Source: an uncultured Clostridia bacterium
GTDB taxonomy: Bacteria; Bacillota; Clostridia; TANB77; CAG-465
Assembly (NCBI GenBank): GCA_934130325.1
Contig: CAKOYA010000004.1
Span: forward strand, 1 to 64,000
Direction of reading: 5' to 3'
DNA length: 64,000 bases
In this document: piece after piece, positions 28,285-38,380 of the stretch
How the letters are laid out: the number at the start of each line of letters is the position of its first letter
Position numbering within the stretch: the stretch's first letter is position 1
Translations under genes and position numbers: made by a program
The notes under the pieces: model-generated
Told to the model about the DNA's origin: nothing
Databases searched by the model: none
Seen by the model: only the letters and a program-made list of their open reading frames with translations

Positions 28285-30151
28285 GTGTTCTTGTAAAGGT
28301 CATGTACATGAAGAAAAAGAAAATTCAAAATTGGAATTTATAACTACAATATTAGGCATAATAGTATTTGTTAGTGCAATTTTTTGCAATAAATTAAACT
28401 ATAATTTTTCACTAATATTATATGTTATTAGTTATATGTTAATAGGATATGAAGTTTTATATGATGCTATAAAAAATATATTAAATAAGGAACTATTTGA
28501 TGAAAATTTTTTAATGACTATAGCAACTATTGGAGCTTTTGCAATAGGTGAATACACAGAAGCTATTTCTGTTATATTACTATATAAAATAGGTGAATTC
28601 CTACAAGATAAGGCTGCCGAAAATTCAAGAAGAAAAATTTCTGAAGCCGTAGATATACGTTTAAATATTGCATGGATTAAAACTCCTGAAGGAATAAAGA
28701 AAATCGATGCGAAAGAGTTAAAAGTTGGTGATGAAATAGTAGTAAAAACTGGTGAAAAAATTCCTGTAGATTGCGTATTAATTAGTGATATAGCTAAACT
28801 TGATATGTCATCATTAACTGGTGAGAGCAAGGTTGTAACATGTAATAAAAAAGATCAGATTTTGTCTGGTAGTTTAAATAAAGGTGGAATTATAACTTTA
28901 AAAGTAAATAAAACGTTTGAAAACTCTGCAGTTTCAAAAATAATGGAATTAATAGAAAATTCAGTAGAAAAAAAATCAAACACTGAAAAGTTTATAACAA
29001 GATTTGCTAAAATATATACACCAATAGTTACATTTTTGGCAGTAGTAATAGCATTATTACCATTAGTATTTGAAATTTCATTTTCTGAAAGTTTACATAG
29101 AGCATTTTCATTTCTAGTTATTTCTTGTCCATGTGCACTAGTTATATCAGTACCACTTGGATTTTTCGTTGGGATTGGTGCTAGTTCAAAAAAAGGGATT
29201 TTAGTAAAGGGAAGTAATTATTTAGATATCTTATCTGATACAAAGACTATAGTGTTTGATAAAACTGGTACATTAACTAAAGGTGTTTTTGATATATCTA
29301 AAATTGTTTCAGTAGACAAAATGTCTAAAGATGGGATATTGAAAATGGTGGCATTATGCGAACAATTTTCAAACCATTATATAGCAAAATCAATATTAAA
29401 AAATTATCCTAGTGATATAGATAGTAAATTAGTCACAAAACATGAAGAAATAGCTGGAAAAGGAATAATTTCAACTATTGATGAAAAAGAAGTCATAGTC
29501 GGAAATGCAAATTTATTAAATGAAAATGGTGTAGATTTTAAAAATGTGAATGAGAATGGTACAATTGTATATTTAGCTATAAATGGTAAATTTGAAGGGT
29601 ATGTTGTACTTTCTGATATTATAAAAGATGAATCAAAAAAATTAATAGAAAAATTGTATAAAAGTGGAATTAAAAGATGTGTTATGCTTACTGGAGATAG
29701 TGAAAAAATAGCAGCTGCAGTAGCAAATGAACTTGGCATAACTGAAGTACATTCAAAGCTTTTACCGGAAGAGAAATTAACAGAATTAGAAAAAATAAAA
29801 AAAGAAGAACCAAATCAAAAAGTTGCCTTTGTTGGTGATGGAATAAATGATGCACCTGTTTTAGCAGCTGCAGATATCGGTATATCTATGGGAAAAGGTT
29901 CAGATCTTGCTATTGAAACTTCTGATGTAGTATTAATAAACGATAATCCTGAAAAGATAATTGATGCTATAAAGATTTCAAGAAGAACTAAAGGTATAGT
30001 AAAACAAAACATTATATTTGCAATAATAGTGAAAGTACTATTTTTAGTGCTTAGTGGATTTGGTATAACTTCTATGTGGTTTGCAATATTTGCAGATGTT
30101 GGAGTGGCTATAATTACAATAATTAATTCTATAAGAATATTTAGATATTAA
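28274..30151 (+). CDS. cadA: Heavy-metal (Zn/Cd/Pb) exporting P1B-type ATPase
   Basis: The protein has 625 residues. It has the CPC motif in membrane helix 6 (SCPCALVISV, residues 285-287), the phosphorylated Asp329 in DKTGTLTKG, TGES in the actuator, and GDGINDAPVLAAADIGIS. The usual N-terminal ferredoxin-like metal-binding domain is missing; only a short CSCKGHVHEE tail remains. It exports zinc, cadmium or lead; the ion is inferred from CPC and the ArsR partner. Confidence 0.9.
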   Translation: MENKCSCKGHVHEEKENSKLEFITTILGIIVFVSAIFCNKLNYNFSLILYVISYMLIGYEVLYDAIKNILNKELFDENFLMTIATIGAFAIGEYTEAISVILLYKIGEFLQDKAAENSRRKISEAVDIRLNIAWIKTPEGIKKIDAKELKVGDEIVVKTGEKIPVDCVLISDIAKLDMSSLTGESKVVTCNKKDQILSGSLNKGGIITLKVNKTFENSAVSKIMELIENSVEKKSNTEKFITRFAKIYTPIVTFLAVVIALLPLVFEISFSESLHRAFSFLVISCPCALVISVPLGFFVGIGASSKKGILVKGSNYLDILSDTKTIVFDKTGTLTKGVFDISKIVSVDKMSKDGILKMVALCEQFSNHYIAKSILKNYPSDIDSKLVTKHEEIAGKGIISTIDEKEVIVGNANLLNENGVDFKNVNENGTIVYLAINGKFEGYVVLSDIIKDESKKLIEKLYKSGIKRCVMLTGDSEKIAAAVANELGITEVHSKLLPEEKLTELEKIKKEEPNQKVAFVGDGINDAPVLAAADIGISMGKGSDLAIETSDVVLINDNPEKIIDAIKISRRTKGIVKQNIIFAIIVKVLFLVLSGFGITSMWFAIFADVGVAIITIINSIRIFRY

Positions 30152-30160
30152 AATTTAATG

Positions 30161-30202
30161 AAAAGGTAGAACATTGTATTAAAAAAAATGTTCTACTTTT
30201 TT
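30161..30202 (+). terminator. Terminator after cadA
   Basis: GTAGAACATT/AATGTTCTAC with an 11-base loop, flanked by A and T runs. Confidence 0.85.
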
Positions 30203-30248
30203 GTATATAAATTGAAAATTTTGGTAAATAATATTTTTAGGTGGTAAA

Positions 30249-30941
30249 ATGCTATATATAATTCTATTTGTATTGATTATAATGCTTCTTTTATTTGTGC
30301 CCTCAAGATTAAAAATTAAATATTTTGTTGATACAAATTTTGATAAAAACAAAAAAAATGAGACTATTAATATTGATAATTACATTGATAATTACATTGA
30401 TATATATATATTATACTTTATTAAAATAAAAAGAATTAATTTACAAGATAAGGAAAATGTAAATAGTACGAAGAATAAAAAAAATAAGAAAAATAAATCT
30501 AGTATTATTATAACACTAGATATAATATCAAAGTTTTTATTAGAACTACTAAACATAAAAAAGATGGATGAAGTTTTAATTACAAAAAAAGAATTAAAAA
30601 ATGTATTAGGTAATTTATATTTTGAAAAATTAAGTATAAATTTAGGAATAAATTTAAAAGATGTAATATTAAATGCATATGCAATTTCTTTATTAAATTC
30701 TGCTATAAATATGTATTTTGCCAGAAATGCTAATAAGATTAGTTTAGAAAATTCAAAATATTATACATGTATTTCAAATAATATCTTAAATGTAGATTTA
30801 GAAAGTATAATAAGGTTTAGTTTAGTAAATACTATAACTGTAATACTAAAGATTTTGCTAAGGTATAGAAAGGTGGTAAAGGAAAATGGAAACACAACAT
30901 CCAATAGAAAGTTTAATGATGACAGCTATGACTTCACTTGA
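30249..30941 (+). CDS. DUF2953-family protein (YtfI-like)
   Basis: The protein has 230 residues. It has one N-terminal hydrophobic segment (1-17), a lysine/asparagine-rich linker with a short tandem repeat, and a conserved-looking middle and C-terminal region. In Bacillota DUF2953 genes typically sit directly before gerW/ytfJ, and that is the case here (overlap 56 bases). Function is unknown, linked to sporulation by that neighbour only. AGGTGG precedes the ATG. Confidence 0.75.
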   Translation: MLYIILFVLIIMLLLFVPSRLKIKYFVDTNFDKNKKNETINIDNYIDNYIDIYILYFIKIKRINLQDKENVNSTKNKKNKKNKSSIIITLDIISKFLLELLNIKKMDEVLITKKELKNVLGNLYFEKLSINLGINLKDVILNAYAISLLNSAINMYFARNANKISLENSKYYTCISNNILNVDLESIIRFSLVNTITVILKILLRYRKVVKENGNTTSNRKFNDDSYDFT

Positions 30942-31359
30942 AAATATGGTAGATGTTAATACTATCATAGGAGATATGCTAACAGCACCAGATGGAACTG
31001 TCATAATACCTGTGTCTAAAGTTTGTTTTGGGTTTGCAGCAGGTGGTAGTGAATTTAATACAAATAAATTAAATAAGTATTCGGAAAGTGCAAAATTACC
31101 TTTTGGAGGAGGTAGTGGAGCTGGAGTGCATATTTCTCCAATGGCTTTTTTAGTAGTAAAGGATGGTTCTACTAGATTAATGACATTAAATGGAACAAGT
31201 CCCGTAGATAAATTAATTGATTTAGTACCTGATGTAGTTGAAAAAGCAAATGATTTTTTAAATAAGTCATTAGAAAATCCTAAGAAAGCGTTAAAAGAAA
31301 ATAGTTCAAAAAAATCTGAAGAAAGTCCTGATGATGTTGAAGATTGGCATAAGAGTTAA
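30886..31359 (+). CDS. GerW-family sporulation protein (YtfJ-like)
   Basis: The protein has 157 residues. The GerW/YtfJ core is clear: PIESLMMTAMTSL, PDGTVIIPVSKVCFGFAAGG, PFGGGSGAGVHISPMAFLVV, followed by an acidic tail. In Bacillus the family is needed for proper spore germination. It is translationally overlapped with the DUF2953 gene. Its presence suggests a sporulating ancestry; the family also occurs in non-spore-formers. Confidence 0.85.
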   Translation: METQHPIESLMMTAMTSLENMVDVNTIIGDMLTAPDGTVIIPVSKVCFGFAAGGSEFNTNKLNKYSESAKLPFGGGSGAGVHISPMAFLVVKDGSTRLMTLNGTSPVDKLIDLVPDVVEKANDFLNKSLENPKKALKENSSKKSEESPDDVEDWHKS

Positions 31360-31362
31360 GAT

Positions 31363-31398
31363 AAAAAAATATCTCGGTTAGTTACCGAGATATTTTTT
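31363..31398. terminator. Bidirectional terminator of gerW and the minus-strand gene
   Basis: AAAAAATATCTCGGT/ACCGAGATATTTTTT, 15 bp, loop TAGTT. The stop codon of the minus-strand gene (31382-31384) is in the loop. Confidence 0.9.
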
Positions 31399-31732
31399 TT
31401 ATATGGAGTTTCTTTTTCATTATTTTAAACAATCCATTCAATATTCTTGCTGAAGTGGACATTACCCATACTTGGAAAATCAGCATAATCATTTTCCCTA
31501 GGAATGGTAAGTTATACAATAATCTTGTATAACAGTTTAAATCTCCAAAAGCAAGTCTTTCCATATGTACTTGGTCTGCCAATGTTTGACAACCCATATA
31601 CATGTATTCTCCATATTCTAACCGGTAGCTTGCAATTATAAGAAGTGTTATAATTGTTGCAATACTAGCAATAAGTGCTGCTACCGTAAATGTTAATATA
31701 AGAAATCTCCGCCAAAAATAATTTTTTTTCAT
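31382..31732 (-). CDS. Small two-helix membrane protein, function unknown
   Basis: The protein has 116 residues with a basic N-terminus and a strong membrane segment (about 10-35), a middle with several cysteines, and a second hydrophobic stretch (about 75-100). No family is recognised. I chose the ATG at 31732 because AAGGAG is 9 bases upstream; the ATG at 31741 is immediately after it. It is transcribed toward gerW. Confidence 0.65.
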   Translation of the reverse strand: MKKNYFWRRFLILTFTVAALIASIATIITLLIIASYRLEYGEYMYMGCQTLADQVHMERLAFGDLNCYTRLLYNLPFLGKMIMLIFQVWVMSTSARILNGLFKIMKKKLHIKKISR

Positions 31733-31895
31733 AAAAAACATCTCCTTAATTAAAAATCGAATTCATATCGTTTACATAAATATATTATACCACAAAATTT
31801 TATAAAAGTCAAATTTATATAAAAGATGCCTATTTAAATAGTGTTGTAATTAAGTAATATTTATGATACAATATATAAAAAATGGAGGTATTAAT

Positions 31896-32534
31896 ATGAA
31901 GATAGCACTTATTAATGAAAATAGTCAAGCATCTAAAAATGCATTAATATATAAATCCTTAAAAAATGTAGCAGATGAAAAAGGCTATGAAGTTATAAAT
32001 TTTGGTATGTTTTCTGATAATGATAAAAACTCTATAACATATGTACAAGCAGGTATACTTGCAGCAATATTGTTAAATTCTAATGTGGTGGATTATGTAG
32101 TTACAGGGTGTGGAACAGGAGAAGGAGCAATGCTTGCTGCTAATTCATTTCCAAATGTTATATGCGGTCATATAGTTGATCCATCTGATGCATATATGTT
32201 TTCCCAAATAAACAATGGGAATGCAATAGCAATTCCATTTGCTAAAGGATTTGGCTGGGGAGCAGAATTAAATTTAGAATATATATTTGAAAAATTGTTT
32301 TGTGAAGAAAGTGGAAAAGGGTATCCTAAAGAAAGAGCAATACCAGAACAAATGAATAAGAAAATTTTAGATGAAGTAAAAAATGTAACATATGTTGATT
32401 TTTTAACTATTTTAAAAAATTTGGATAAAGAACTTTTGAAAGGTTCAATTAGTTCTGATATATTCAAAGAGTATTTTTTTAAAAATTGTAAGAATAACGA
32501 AATATGTGAATATTTAAAAAGTATACTTGAGTAA
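31896..32534 (+). CDS. RpiB/LacA/LacB-family sugar-phosphate isomerase
   Basis: The protein has 212 residues. VVTGCGTGEGAMLAAN and FGWGAELNLEYIFEKLF match the RpiB/LacAB family, where a cysteine in the GCGTG loop acts as base. It is longer than RpiB by about 60 residues. It probably interconverts a ketose and aldose phosphate; the sugar is unknown. ATGGAGGTA before the ATG at 31896 decides the start over the ATG at 31863. It is followed 14 bases later by an acyl-CoA synthetase. Confidence 0.8.
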   Translation: MKIALINENSQASKNALIYKSLKNVADEKGYEVINFGMFSDNDKNSITYVQAGILAAILLNSNVVDYVVTGCGTGEGAMLAANSFPNVICGHIVDPSDAYMFSQINNGNAIAIPFAKGFGWGAELNLEYIFEKLFCEESGKGYPKERAIPEQMNKKILDEVKNVTYVDFLTILKNLDKELLKGSISSDIFKEYFFKNCKNNEICEYLKSILE

Positions 32535-32548
32535 AGAGGTGTAAGAAT

Positions 32549-34264
32549 ATGGAAGAAATGAATTCATTAAAAGATATTATTAATATTAAGTGTGATATGT
32601 ATAAAGATAGAGTAGCTTTTTTAGAAAAGGACTCAAAACATAAAGAATATCAAGAAATTAAATATTCTAAAGTAAAAGAAGATGTAAATGGACTTGGAAC
32701 AGTGATGCTTGAAAAACTGAAATTAAAGAATAAAAAAGTAGCAGTAATAGGCGAAAATAGTTATAGATGGTATGTTACATACATGGCAGTTGTGTGTGGA
32801 GTTGGTATTATAGTTCCATTAGATAAAGAATTACCAGCTAATGAAATAGTAAATTTATTAAAAAGATCAGAAGCAAGTTGTATTGTATATTCAAGTAGAA
32901 AAAAGGACCTAATTGAAGAGGTAAAGAAAGATTTGCCTAAAAGTACTATATACATAGAAATGAATAAGGAAGAAAATGAAAAAGGCGTATATGCATTAGA
33001 TAAATTAATTGAAGAAGGTAAAGAGTTAGTTGACACTGGAAATCATAGATATATAGAAACTGAAATCGATAGAGAAGAGTTTAGAATTCTATTATTTACA
33101 TCGGGTACAACAGCAGCTCCTAAAGGAGTAATGTTAAGTCACAAAAATATATGTGCAAATACAGTTGCTTGTTATTGTTTAGTACCCAAAATGCACGATT
33201 ATACATATCTTTCAGTGCTTCCTATGCATCATACTTATGAATTTTCATTAGTGTATATTTATGGTACAAGTTGTGGAGCAAAAATTGCAATAGCTGAGGG
33301 ACTTAAATCAATAGTAAAAAACATGAAAGAAACAAAGCCAGATTGTCTTTTTGCAGTTCCAGCTTTAATAGAAAAAATTAACAAAAATATAGAAAAAGCA
33401 ATAAGAGAAACTGGTAAGGAAAATATGATAAAAGCTTTGAGTAAGGTAACTAATGGATTAAGTAAAGTTGGACTAGATTTTAGACGTAAGGTATTTAAAA
33501 AAGTTCAAGAAACATTTGGAGGAAATCTTAAACATATTTTCTGTGGTGCGGCCCCTATAGATATTGAAATTATAAAAAAGATGGAATCTTATGGATTTTG
33601 GTTTTATCAAGGGTATGGTATAACTGAGGCATCACCACTTATTGCTGGTACATCTTTTGACAATAGAGTAGCTGGAACAGTTGGAAAACCTGTACATGGA
33701 GTAGAGGTTAGAATTGATCTTAGTGACAATAAAGATGAAAATAGCAATGTTGGAGAAATAATTGCTAAAGGTGATAATATAATGATAGGTTATTATCAAG
33801 ACGAGCAAAAAACTAAAGAGGTTTTGAAGAAGGGATGGTTTTATACTGGAGACGTAGGATATTTTGATTTACAAGGAAACTTAGTAGTTTCTGGAAGAAC
33901 TAAGAATGTTATAGTAACTTCAAATGGTAAAAATATATTCCCAGAGGAGATAGAATTTGAAATAAATAAAATACCGCTTGTTGAAGATTCTATGGTTTAT
34001 GGCAAAAAAGATCCTAAACATAAAAATGAGTTGATAGTTACTGCTAAAGTTACATTAGATGAAGAATATATAAAAGAGTTATATAAAGATAATAGACCTA
34101 GTGAAGATGAAATAAGAGAAATAATATGGAACGATATAAAAGCAATAAATAGAAGAATGGTTTCATATAAAGCAGTAAAATCATTTGAAATAAAAAAAGA
34201 GCCATTTGTAAAAACTACAACAATGAAAATTAAGAGATTTGAAGAGATAAAAAAAGATAAATAA
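32549..34264 (+). CDS. Long-chain acyl-CoA synthetase-type AMP-binding protein
   Basis: The protein has 571 residues. The AMP-binding motif LLFTSGTTAAPKGVMLSHKN, the GYGITEASP loop, TGDVGYFDLQGNLVVSGR and the C-terminal lysine KTTTMKIKR are intact. It activates a carboxylic acid as an adenylate and probably transfers it to CoA. Acid chain length cannot be told. AAGAGGTG precedes the ATG. Confidence 0.88.
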   Translation: MEEMNSLKDIINIKCDMYKDRVAFLEKDSKHKEYQEIKYSKVKEDVNGLGTVMLEKLKLKNKKVAVIGENSYRWYVTYMAVVCGVGIIVPLDKELPANEIVNLLKRSEASCIVYSSRKKDLIEEVKKDLPKSTIYIEMNKEENEKGVYALDKLIEEGKELVDTGNHRYIETEIDREEFRILLFTSGTTAAPKGVMLSHKNICANTVACYCLVPKMHDYTYLSVLPMHHTYEFSLVYIYGTSCGAKIAIAEGLKSIVKNMKETKPDCLFAVPALIEKINKNIEKAIRETGKENMIKALSKVTNGLSKVGLDFRRKVFKKVQETFGGNLKHIFCGAAPIDIEIIKKMESYGFWFYQGYGITEASPLIAGTSFDNRVAGTVGKPVHGVEVRIDLSDNKDENSNVGEIIAKGDNIMIGYYQDEQKTKEVLKKGWFYTGDVGYFDLQGNLVVSGRTKNVIVTSNGKNIFPEEIEFEINKIPLVEDSMVYGKKDPKHKNELIVTAKVTLDEEYIKELYKDNRPSEDEIREIIWNDIKAINRRMVSYKAVKSFEIKKEPFVKTTTMKIKRFEEIKKDK

Positions 34265-34267
34265 TAG

Positions 34268-34300
34268 ATACCTCACACAAATATGTGTGAGGTATTTTTA
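34268..34300. terminator. Bidirectional terminator
   Basis: ATACCTCACACA/TGTGTGAGGTAT, 12 bp, loop AATA, followed by TTTTTA. It lies between the acyl-CoA synthetase and a convergent small gene. Confidence 0.88.
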
Positions 34301-34669
34301 GTGCTCAATTGCTTTGACTATAAACTGGATCAATCTTCCTTTTTTGGCTACGTAAGGATTATTGACAGTTATTTTAAACATGTCCCTTACAGGAAAAAGC
34401 ATTAGATTGTTATCTGATAATTCTCTTGAGTTTACATTTGAATTATTTTCGTAAGAAAATCCAAATGAATCAATAATATCTGATTCCTTTGCTTCTAAGT
34501 AAATCGAGGTATTAGAGAGTTTTTGCTCATCATCTTTTATTAACTTTACCACCAAGGATAGTTTCTCAGGTGCGTCCTCTCCTGTAAAGTCAAATAAAAC
34601 TCTAGTTCTATTTTTTTCCTCAAAAACTACTCTTGTTCTTTTGTTTGCCGCTCCAATTAATAACTTCAT
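34298..34669 (-). CDS. Conserved-looking small protein, function unknown
   Basis: The protein has 123 residues with no membrane segment and a regular alternation of beta-strand-like stretches (FDFTGEDAPEKLSLVVKLIK, TSIYLEAKES, NLMLFPVRDMFKITV). I do not recognise the family; it looks like a compact beta-rich cytoplasmic domain. AAAGGA lies about 11 bases upstream of the ATG. It is convergent with the acyl-CoA synthetase and divergent from dnaE. Confidence 0.6.
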   Translation of the reverse strand: MKLLIGAANKRTRVVFEEKNRTRVLFDFTGEDAPEKLSLVVKLIKDDEQKLSNTSIYLEAKESDIIDSFGFSYENNSNVNSRELSDNNLMLFPVRDMFKITVNNPYVAKKGRLIQFIVKAIEH

Positions 34670-34850
34670 AAAGTATCATTCCTTTCAACTAATCAGTTAA
34701 ACAATAGTATATATTTTTTATACTAATATTATAACATATTATGGAGTTAAAGTCAAATATTATGTAAATTAATATAGGCATAACTAAATATATTACAAAA
34801 TATATAGACTTTTATGAAAAAATTTAGTATAATAACGATAGGTGATAAAG

Positions 34851-37800
34851 ATGGAATTTGTGCATCTACATGTTCATACAGAGTATAGTTTATTAGATGG
34901 TGCAATAAAGATAAATGATTTAGTAAATAGAGTAAAAGAGCTTGGAATGAAATCTGTTGCAATAACAGATCATGGAAATATGTTTGGAGTAATAGAATTT
35001 TATAAGAAATGTGTAGAAAAAGGAATAAAGCCAATTATAGGTTGTGAAGTATATGTTGCTCCTCGTAGTAGATTTGAAAAGCAAGGTAAAATAGATTCCG
35101 AACCAAATCATTTAATTTTACTTGCAATGAATAATGTAGGGTATAATAATTTGGTAAAGATATGTTCTAGTGGCTATTTAGATGGATTTTATTATAAACC
35201 ACGTATTGACATGGAAATTTTAAAACAATATAATGATGGTTTGATATGTCTTAGTGCATGTTTAGCGGGTAAAGTAGCAAGACAAATTGTTAATACAAAT
35301 ATAGATGGAGCAAAAAAAACAATACAAGAATTTATTGAAATATTTGGAAAAGATAGGTATTTTCTAGAGATACAAGATAATAAATTAAGAGAGCAAATTT
35401 TAGTAAATCAGCAACTATTTAAAATTTCAAAAGAATTTGGAATAGGATTAGTTGCTACTAACGACTGCCATTATTTAAAAAAGGAAGACTATGATTTTCA
35501 TGAAGTGTTATTATGTATAGGCACTAAAAAAAGTATAAATGATTATGATAGAATGACTTTTAAAAATAATGAATTTTATGTAAAATCTCCAGAGGAAGAA
35601 ATAGAAGCCTTTAAAAATGTGCCAGAGGCAATAGAAAATACTGTTAAAATTTCAAATATGTGTAATGTTGAAATTGAGTTTGGAAACATTATTTTGCCAA
35701 AATTTGATATTCCGGGTGGATTAAGTAATTTAGAATATTTTAGAAATCTTTGTTATAATGGAATAGAGAATAGGTATGGAAAAAGTCCTTCAAACGAAGT
35801 TTTAGATAGATTAGAATATGAAATAAGAATAATAAATCAGATGGGGTATATAGATTATTTTTTAATAGTACAAGATTATATAAATTATGCTAAGTCAGTG
35901 GGAATTGCTGTTGGACCTGGACGTGGTAGTGGTGCTGGTTCAATTTGTGCCTACCTTATTGGTATAACTGATATTGACCCTTTAAAATTTAATTTAATAT
36001 TTGAACGTTTTTTAAATCCGGAAAGAATAAGTATGCCCGACTTTGATGTTGATTTTTGTTATGAAAGAAGACAGGAAGTTATAGATTATGTTGCAAGAAA
36101 GTATGGGAAAGATCATGTAGCACAAATAATAACTTTTGGGACTATGGCAGCAAGAGCTGCTGTAAGAGATGTAGCAAGAGCTTTGGATGTACCATACCAA
36201 AAGGCAGACTTAATTGCTAAAATGATTCCACATGAGTTAAAAGTTACAATAGAAGATGCACTTAATATAAATAAAGAGTTAAAAGATTTATATGATAGTG
36301 ATATTCAAGTAAAACAAATAATTGATTTATCTAAAAAAGCTGAAGGAATGGTTAGGCATGCCTCAACACATGCAGCAGGTGTAGTAATAACTAAAGAACC
36401 TGTTGTAAGCTATGTTCCGCTATATGAAAATCAAAATATAATATCTACACAGTATACAATGAATATTTTAGAAGAATTAGGTCTTCTTAAAATGGATTTT
36501 TTAGGTCTAAGAACTTTGACTGTTATATCTGATACTTTAAAGTTAATAGAAAAGATCCATGGTGTAAAATTAGAAATTGAGAAAAACATGGATGATAAAA
36601 AAACCTTTAAAATGTTGTGTGATGGAAAGACAGCTGGTGTATTTCAAATGGAGAGCAGAGGTTTTAAACAAATGATGATGAAAATGCAACCAGATAATTT
36701 AGAGGACATAATAGTAATGATATCGCTATATAGGCCTGGACCAATGGATCAAATTCCAAGATATATAGAAAATAAAAAAGCAAAGGGAAAAATTGTATAT
36801 ACACACAAATCTTTAGAGCCAATTTTAAAAGTAACGAATGGATGTATGATATATCAAGAGCAGGTAATGCAAATTTTTAGGGACCTTGCAGGATATAGTT
36901 TAGGTAGGGCTGATCTTGTAAGGAGAGCAATGGGAAAAAAGAAATTAGATATAATGGCAAAAGAGCGTGATATATTTGTAGATGGTGCAATTAAAAATGG
37001 AATAGATAAGGAAAGTGCAAATAAAATATTTGATGAAATGGCAGAATTTGCTAAGTATGCCTTTAATAAATCTCATGCAGCAGCATATGCTGTTGTAGCA
37101 TATAAAACGGCATATTTAAAAGCACATTATCCGCATGAATTTATGGCAGCAACTTTAAATAGTTTTATTGGAAATTTAAATAAGATATCCGAGTATATTG
37201 AAGAATGTAGAACTATGGGAATTGAAGTGTTAAAACCGGATATAAATGAAAGTTACTCTAAATTTTCTGTAGTTAATAATAAGATAAGATTTGCATTAGT
37301 ATCTATAAAAAATGTTGGACAAAATGCTATAGAAGAAATAATTAAAGAAAGGAAAATAAATGGAAGATATAATTCTTTTATTGAATTTTGTGAACGAGTA
37401 GCTGGAGATCAAGTAAATAAAAAGTGTATAGAAAGCTTAATCATGGCTGGCGCCTTTGACGAAATAGAAAGTGACATTAATAGATTTGATTTATTAGACT
37501 CATATGAAAAAATTGTGGATAATGTTGTACAGACAAGAAAAAGTAATTATATTAATCAAATAAATATATTTGATATGCAAAAAGATAAAGTTATTAATAA
37601 AATTACTATTAGTAAATCGTTAAGAACACCTAGTAAAAAAGAAGTCTTGGAAATGGAAAAAGAAATCTTAGGGCTTTATGTATCTGGTCATCCACTGGAT
37701 GAATACAAAGAATATATTACAAAGAATTCGACTATAACAAGTAAGGAACTGCTAGATATTACCAATATTTCCGAAGAAAATGAATTATACAATGATGGCA

Positions 37801-38297
37801 AAATATATGATAATACTAATCAAGTATTTTGTGGAATTTTAACAAATTGTAAAATACTTACTACTAAAAGTAATAAACAAATGATGTTTGCAAATGTAGA
37901 AGATTTGTATGGAAGTATAGAAGTTGTAATATTTCCAAATATATATGTAAAGTATTCAAATATTTTACAAAAAGATAATATTTTAAAACTTACTGGAAAA
38001 ATTAATATAAAAGAAGATGAAAGTCCAAAATTAATTTTATCTAATGCTGAAATAATAAAGAAACAATGTAAAATATATATTAAATTACCAAAAGATAAAT
38101 TAGAAATGGAAGGTAGAGTAATTGATTTTATTATGAGTTTAGAAGGCCAATATAGAGGAAATTCACCAGTATATATTTTTTATGAAGGAACAAATAAAGT
38201 TAGAATACTAAATAAATCAGTTTGGTTAAACACATCGGATAATACATTAGATAGATTGTGTACTGCCTTTGGAGAAGAAAATGTTAAAGTAAAATAA
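34851..38297 (+). CDS. dnaE: DNA polymerase III alpha subunit (DnaE type)
   Basis: The protein has 1148 residues. The PHP domain opens with FVHLHVHTEYSLLDGA. The catalytic palm motifs GPGRGSGAGS and PDFDVDFCYERR are intact, followed by the fingers (MYQEQVM-like IYQEQVMQIF), the beta-clamp-binding region and an OB fold (VFCGILTNCKILTTKSN). It lacks the PolC exonuclease insertion, so it is DnaE1-like. The ATG at 34851 has AGGTGA 5 bases upstream; the GTG at 34842 overlaps that site. Confidence 0.94.
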   Translation: MEFVHLHVHTEYSLLDGAIKINDLVNRVKELGMKSVAITDHGNMFGVIEFYKKCVEKGIKPIIGCEVYVAPRSRFEKQGKIDSEPNHLILLAMNNVGYNNLVKICSSGYLDGFYYKPRIDMEILKQYNDGLICLSACLAGKVARQIVNTNIDGAKKTIQEFIEIFGKDRYFLEIQDNKLREQILVNQQLFKISKEFGIGLVATNDCHYLKKEDYDFHEVLLCIGTKKSINDYDRMTFKNNEFYVKSPEEEIEAFKNVPEAIENTVKISNMCNVEIEFGNIILPKFDIPGGLSNLEYFRNLCYNGIENRYGKSPSNEVLDRLEYEIRIINQMGYIDYFLIVQDYINYAKSVGIAVGPGRGSGAGSICAYLIGITDIDPLKFNLIFERFLNPERISMPDFDVDFCYERRQEVIDYVARKYGKDHVAQIITFGTMAARAAVRDVARALDVPYQKADLIAKMIPHELKVTIEDALNINKELKDLYDSDIQVKQIIDLSKKAEGMVRHASTHAAGVVITKEPVVSYVPLYENQNIISTQYTMNILEELGLLKMDFLGLRTLTVISDTLKLIEKIHGVKLEIEKNMDDKKTFKMLCDGKTAGVFQMESRGFKQMMMKMQPDNLEDIIVMISLYRPGPMDQIPRYIENKKAKGKIVYTHKSLEPILKVTNGCMIYQEQVMQIFRDLAGYSLGRADLVRRAMGKKKLDIMAKERDIFVDGAIKNGIDKESANKIFDEMAEFAKYAFNKSHAAAYAVVAYKTAYLKAHYPHEFMAATLNSFIGNLNKISEYIEECRTMGIEVLKPDINESYSKFSVVNNKIRFALVSIKNVGQNAIEEIIKERKINGRYNSFIEFCERVAGDQVNKKCIESLIMAGAFDEIESDINRFDLLDSYEKIVDNVVQTRKSNYINQINIFDMQKDKVINKITISKSLRTPSKKEVLEMEKEILGLYVSGHPLDEYKEYITKNSTITSKELLDITNISEENELYNDGKIYDNTNQVFCGILTNCKILTTKSNKQMMFANVEDLYGSIEVVIFPNIYVKYSNILQKDNILKLTGKINIKEDESPKLILSNAEIIKKQCKIYIKLPKDKLEMEGRVIDFIMSLEGQYRGNSPVYIFYEGTNKVRILNKSVWLNTSDNTLDRLCTAFGEENVKVK

Positions 38298-38332
38298 TAC
38301 AATTTTTATGTTGGTTAGTGTATAATTCATAT

Positions 38333-38367
38333 AAAAAAAGGTTTGAAATTAAATCAAACCTTTTTTT
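38333..38367. terminator. Bidirectional terminator after dnaE
   Basis: AAAAAAAGGTTTGA/TCAAACCTTTTTTT, 14 bp, 7-base loop. It also ends the convergent SPFH-NfeD operon. Confidence 0.9.
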
Positions 38368-38380
38368 GTTCTATTTAAAA

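Noticed and set aside
30360..30400. Tandem ATTGATAATTAC repeat as a possible CRISPR or regulatory repeat
   Set aside because: It is a short in-frame repeat in the DUF2953 gene coding for Ile-Asp-Asn-Tyr, with no spacers.
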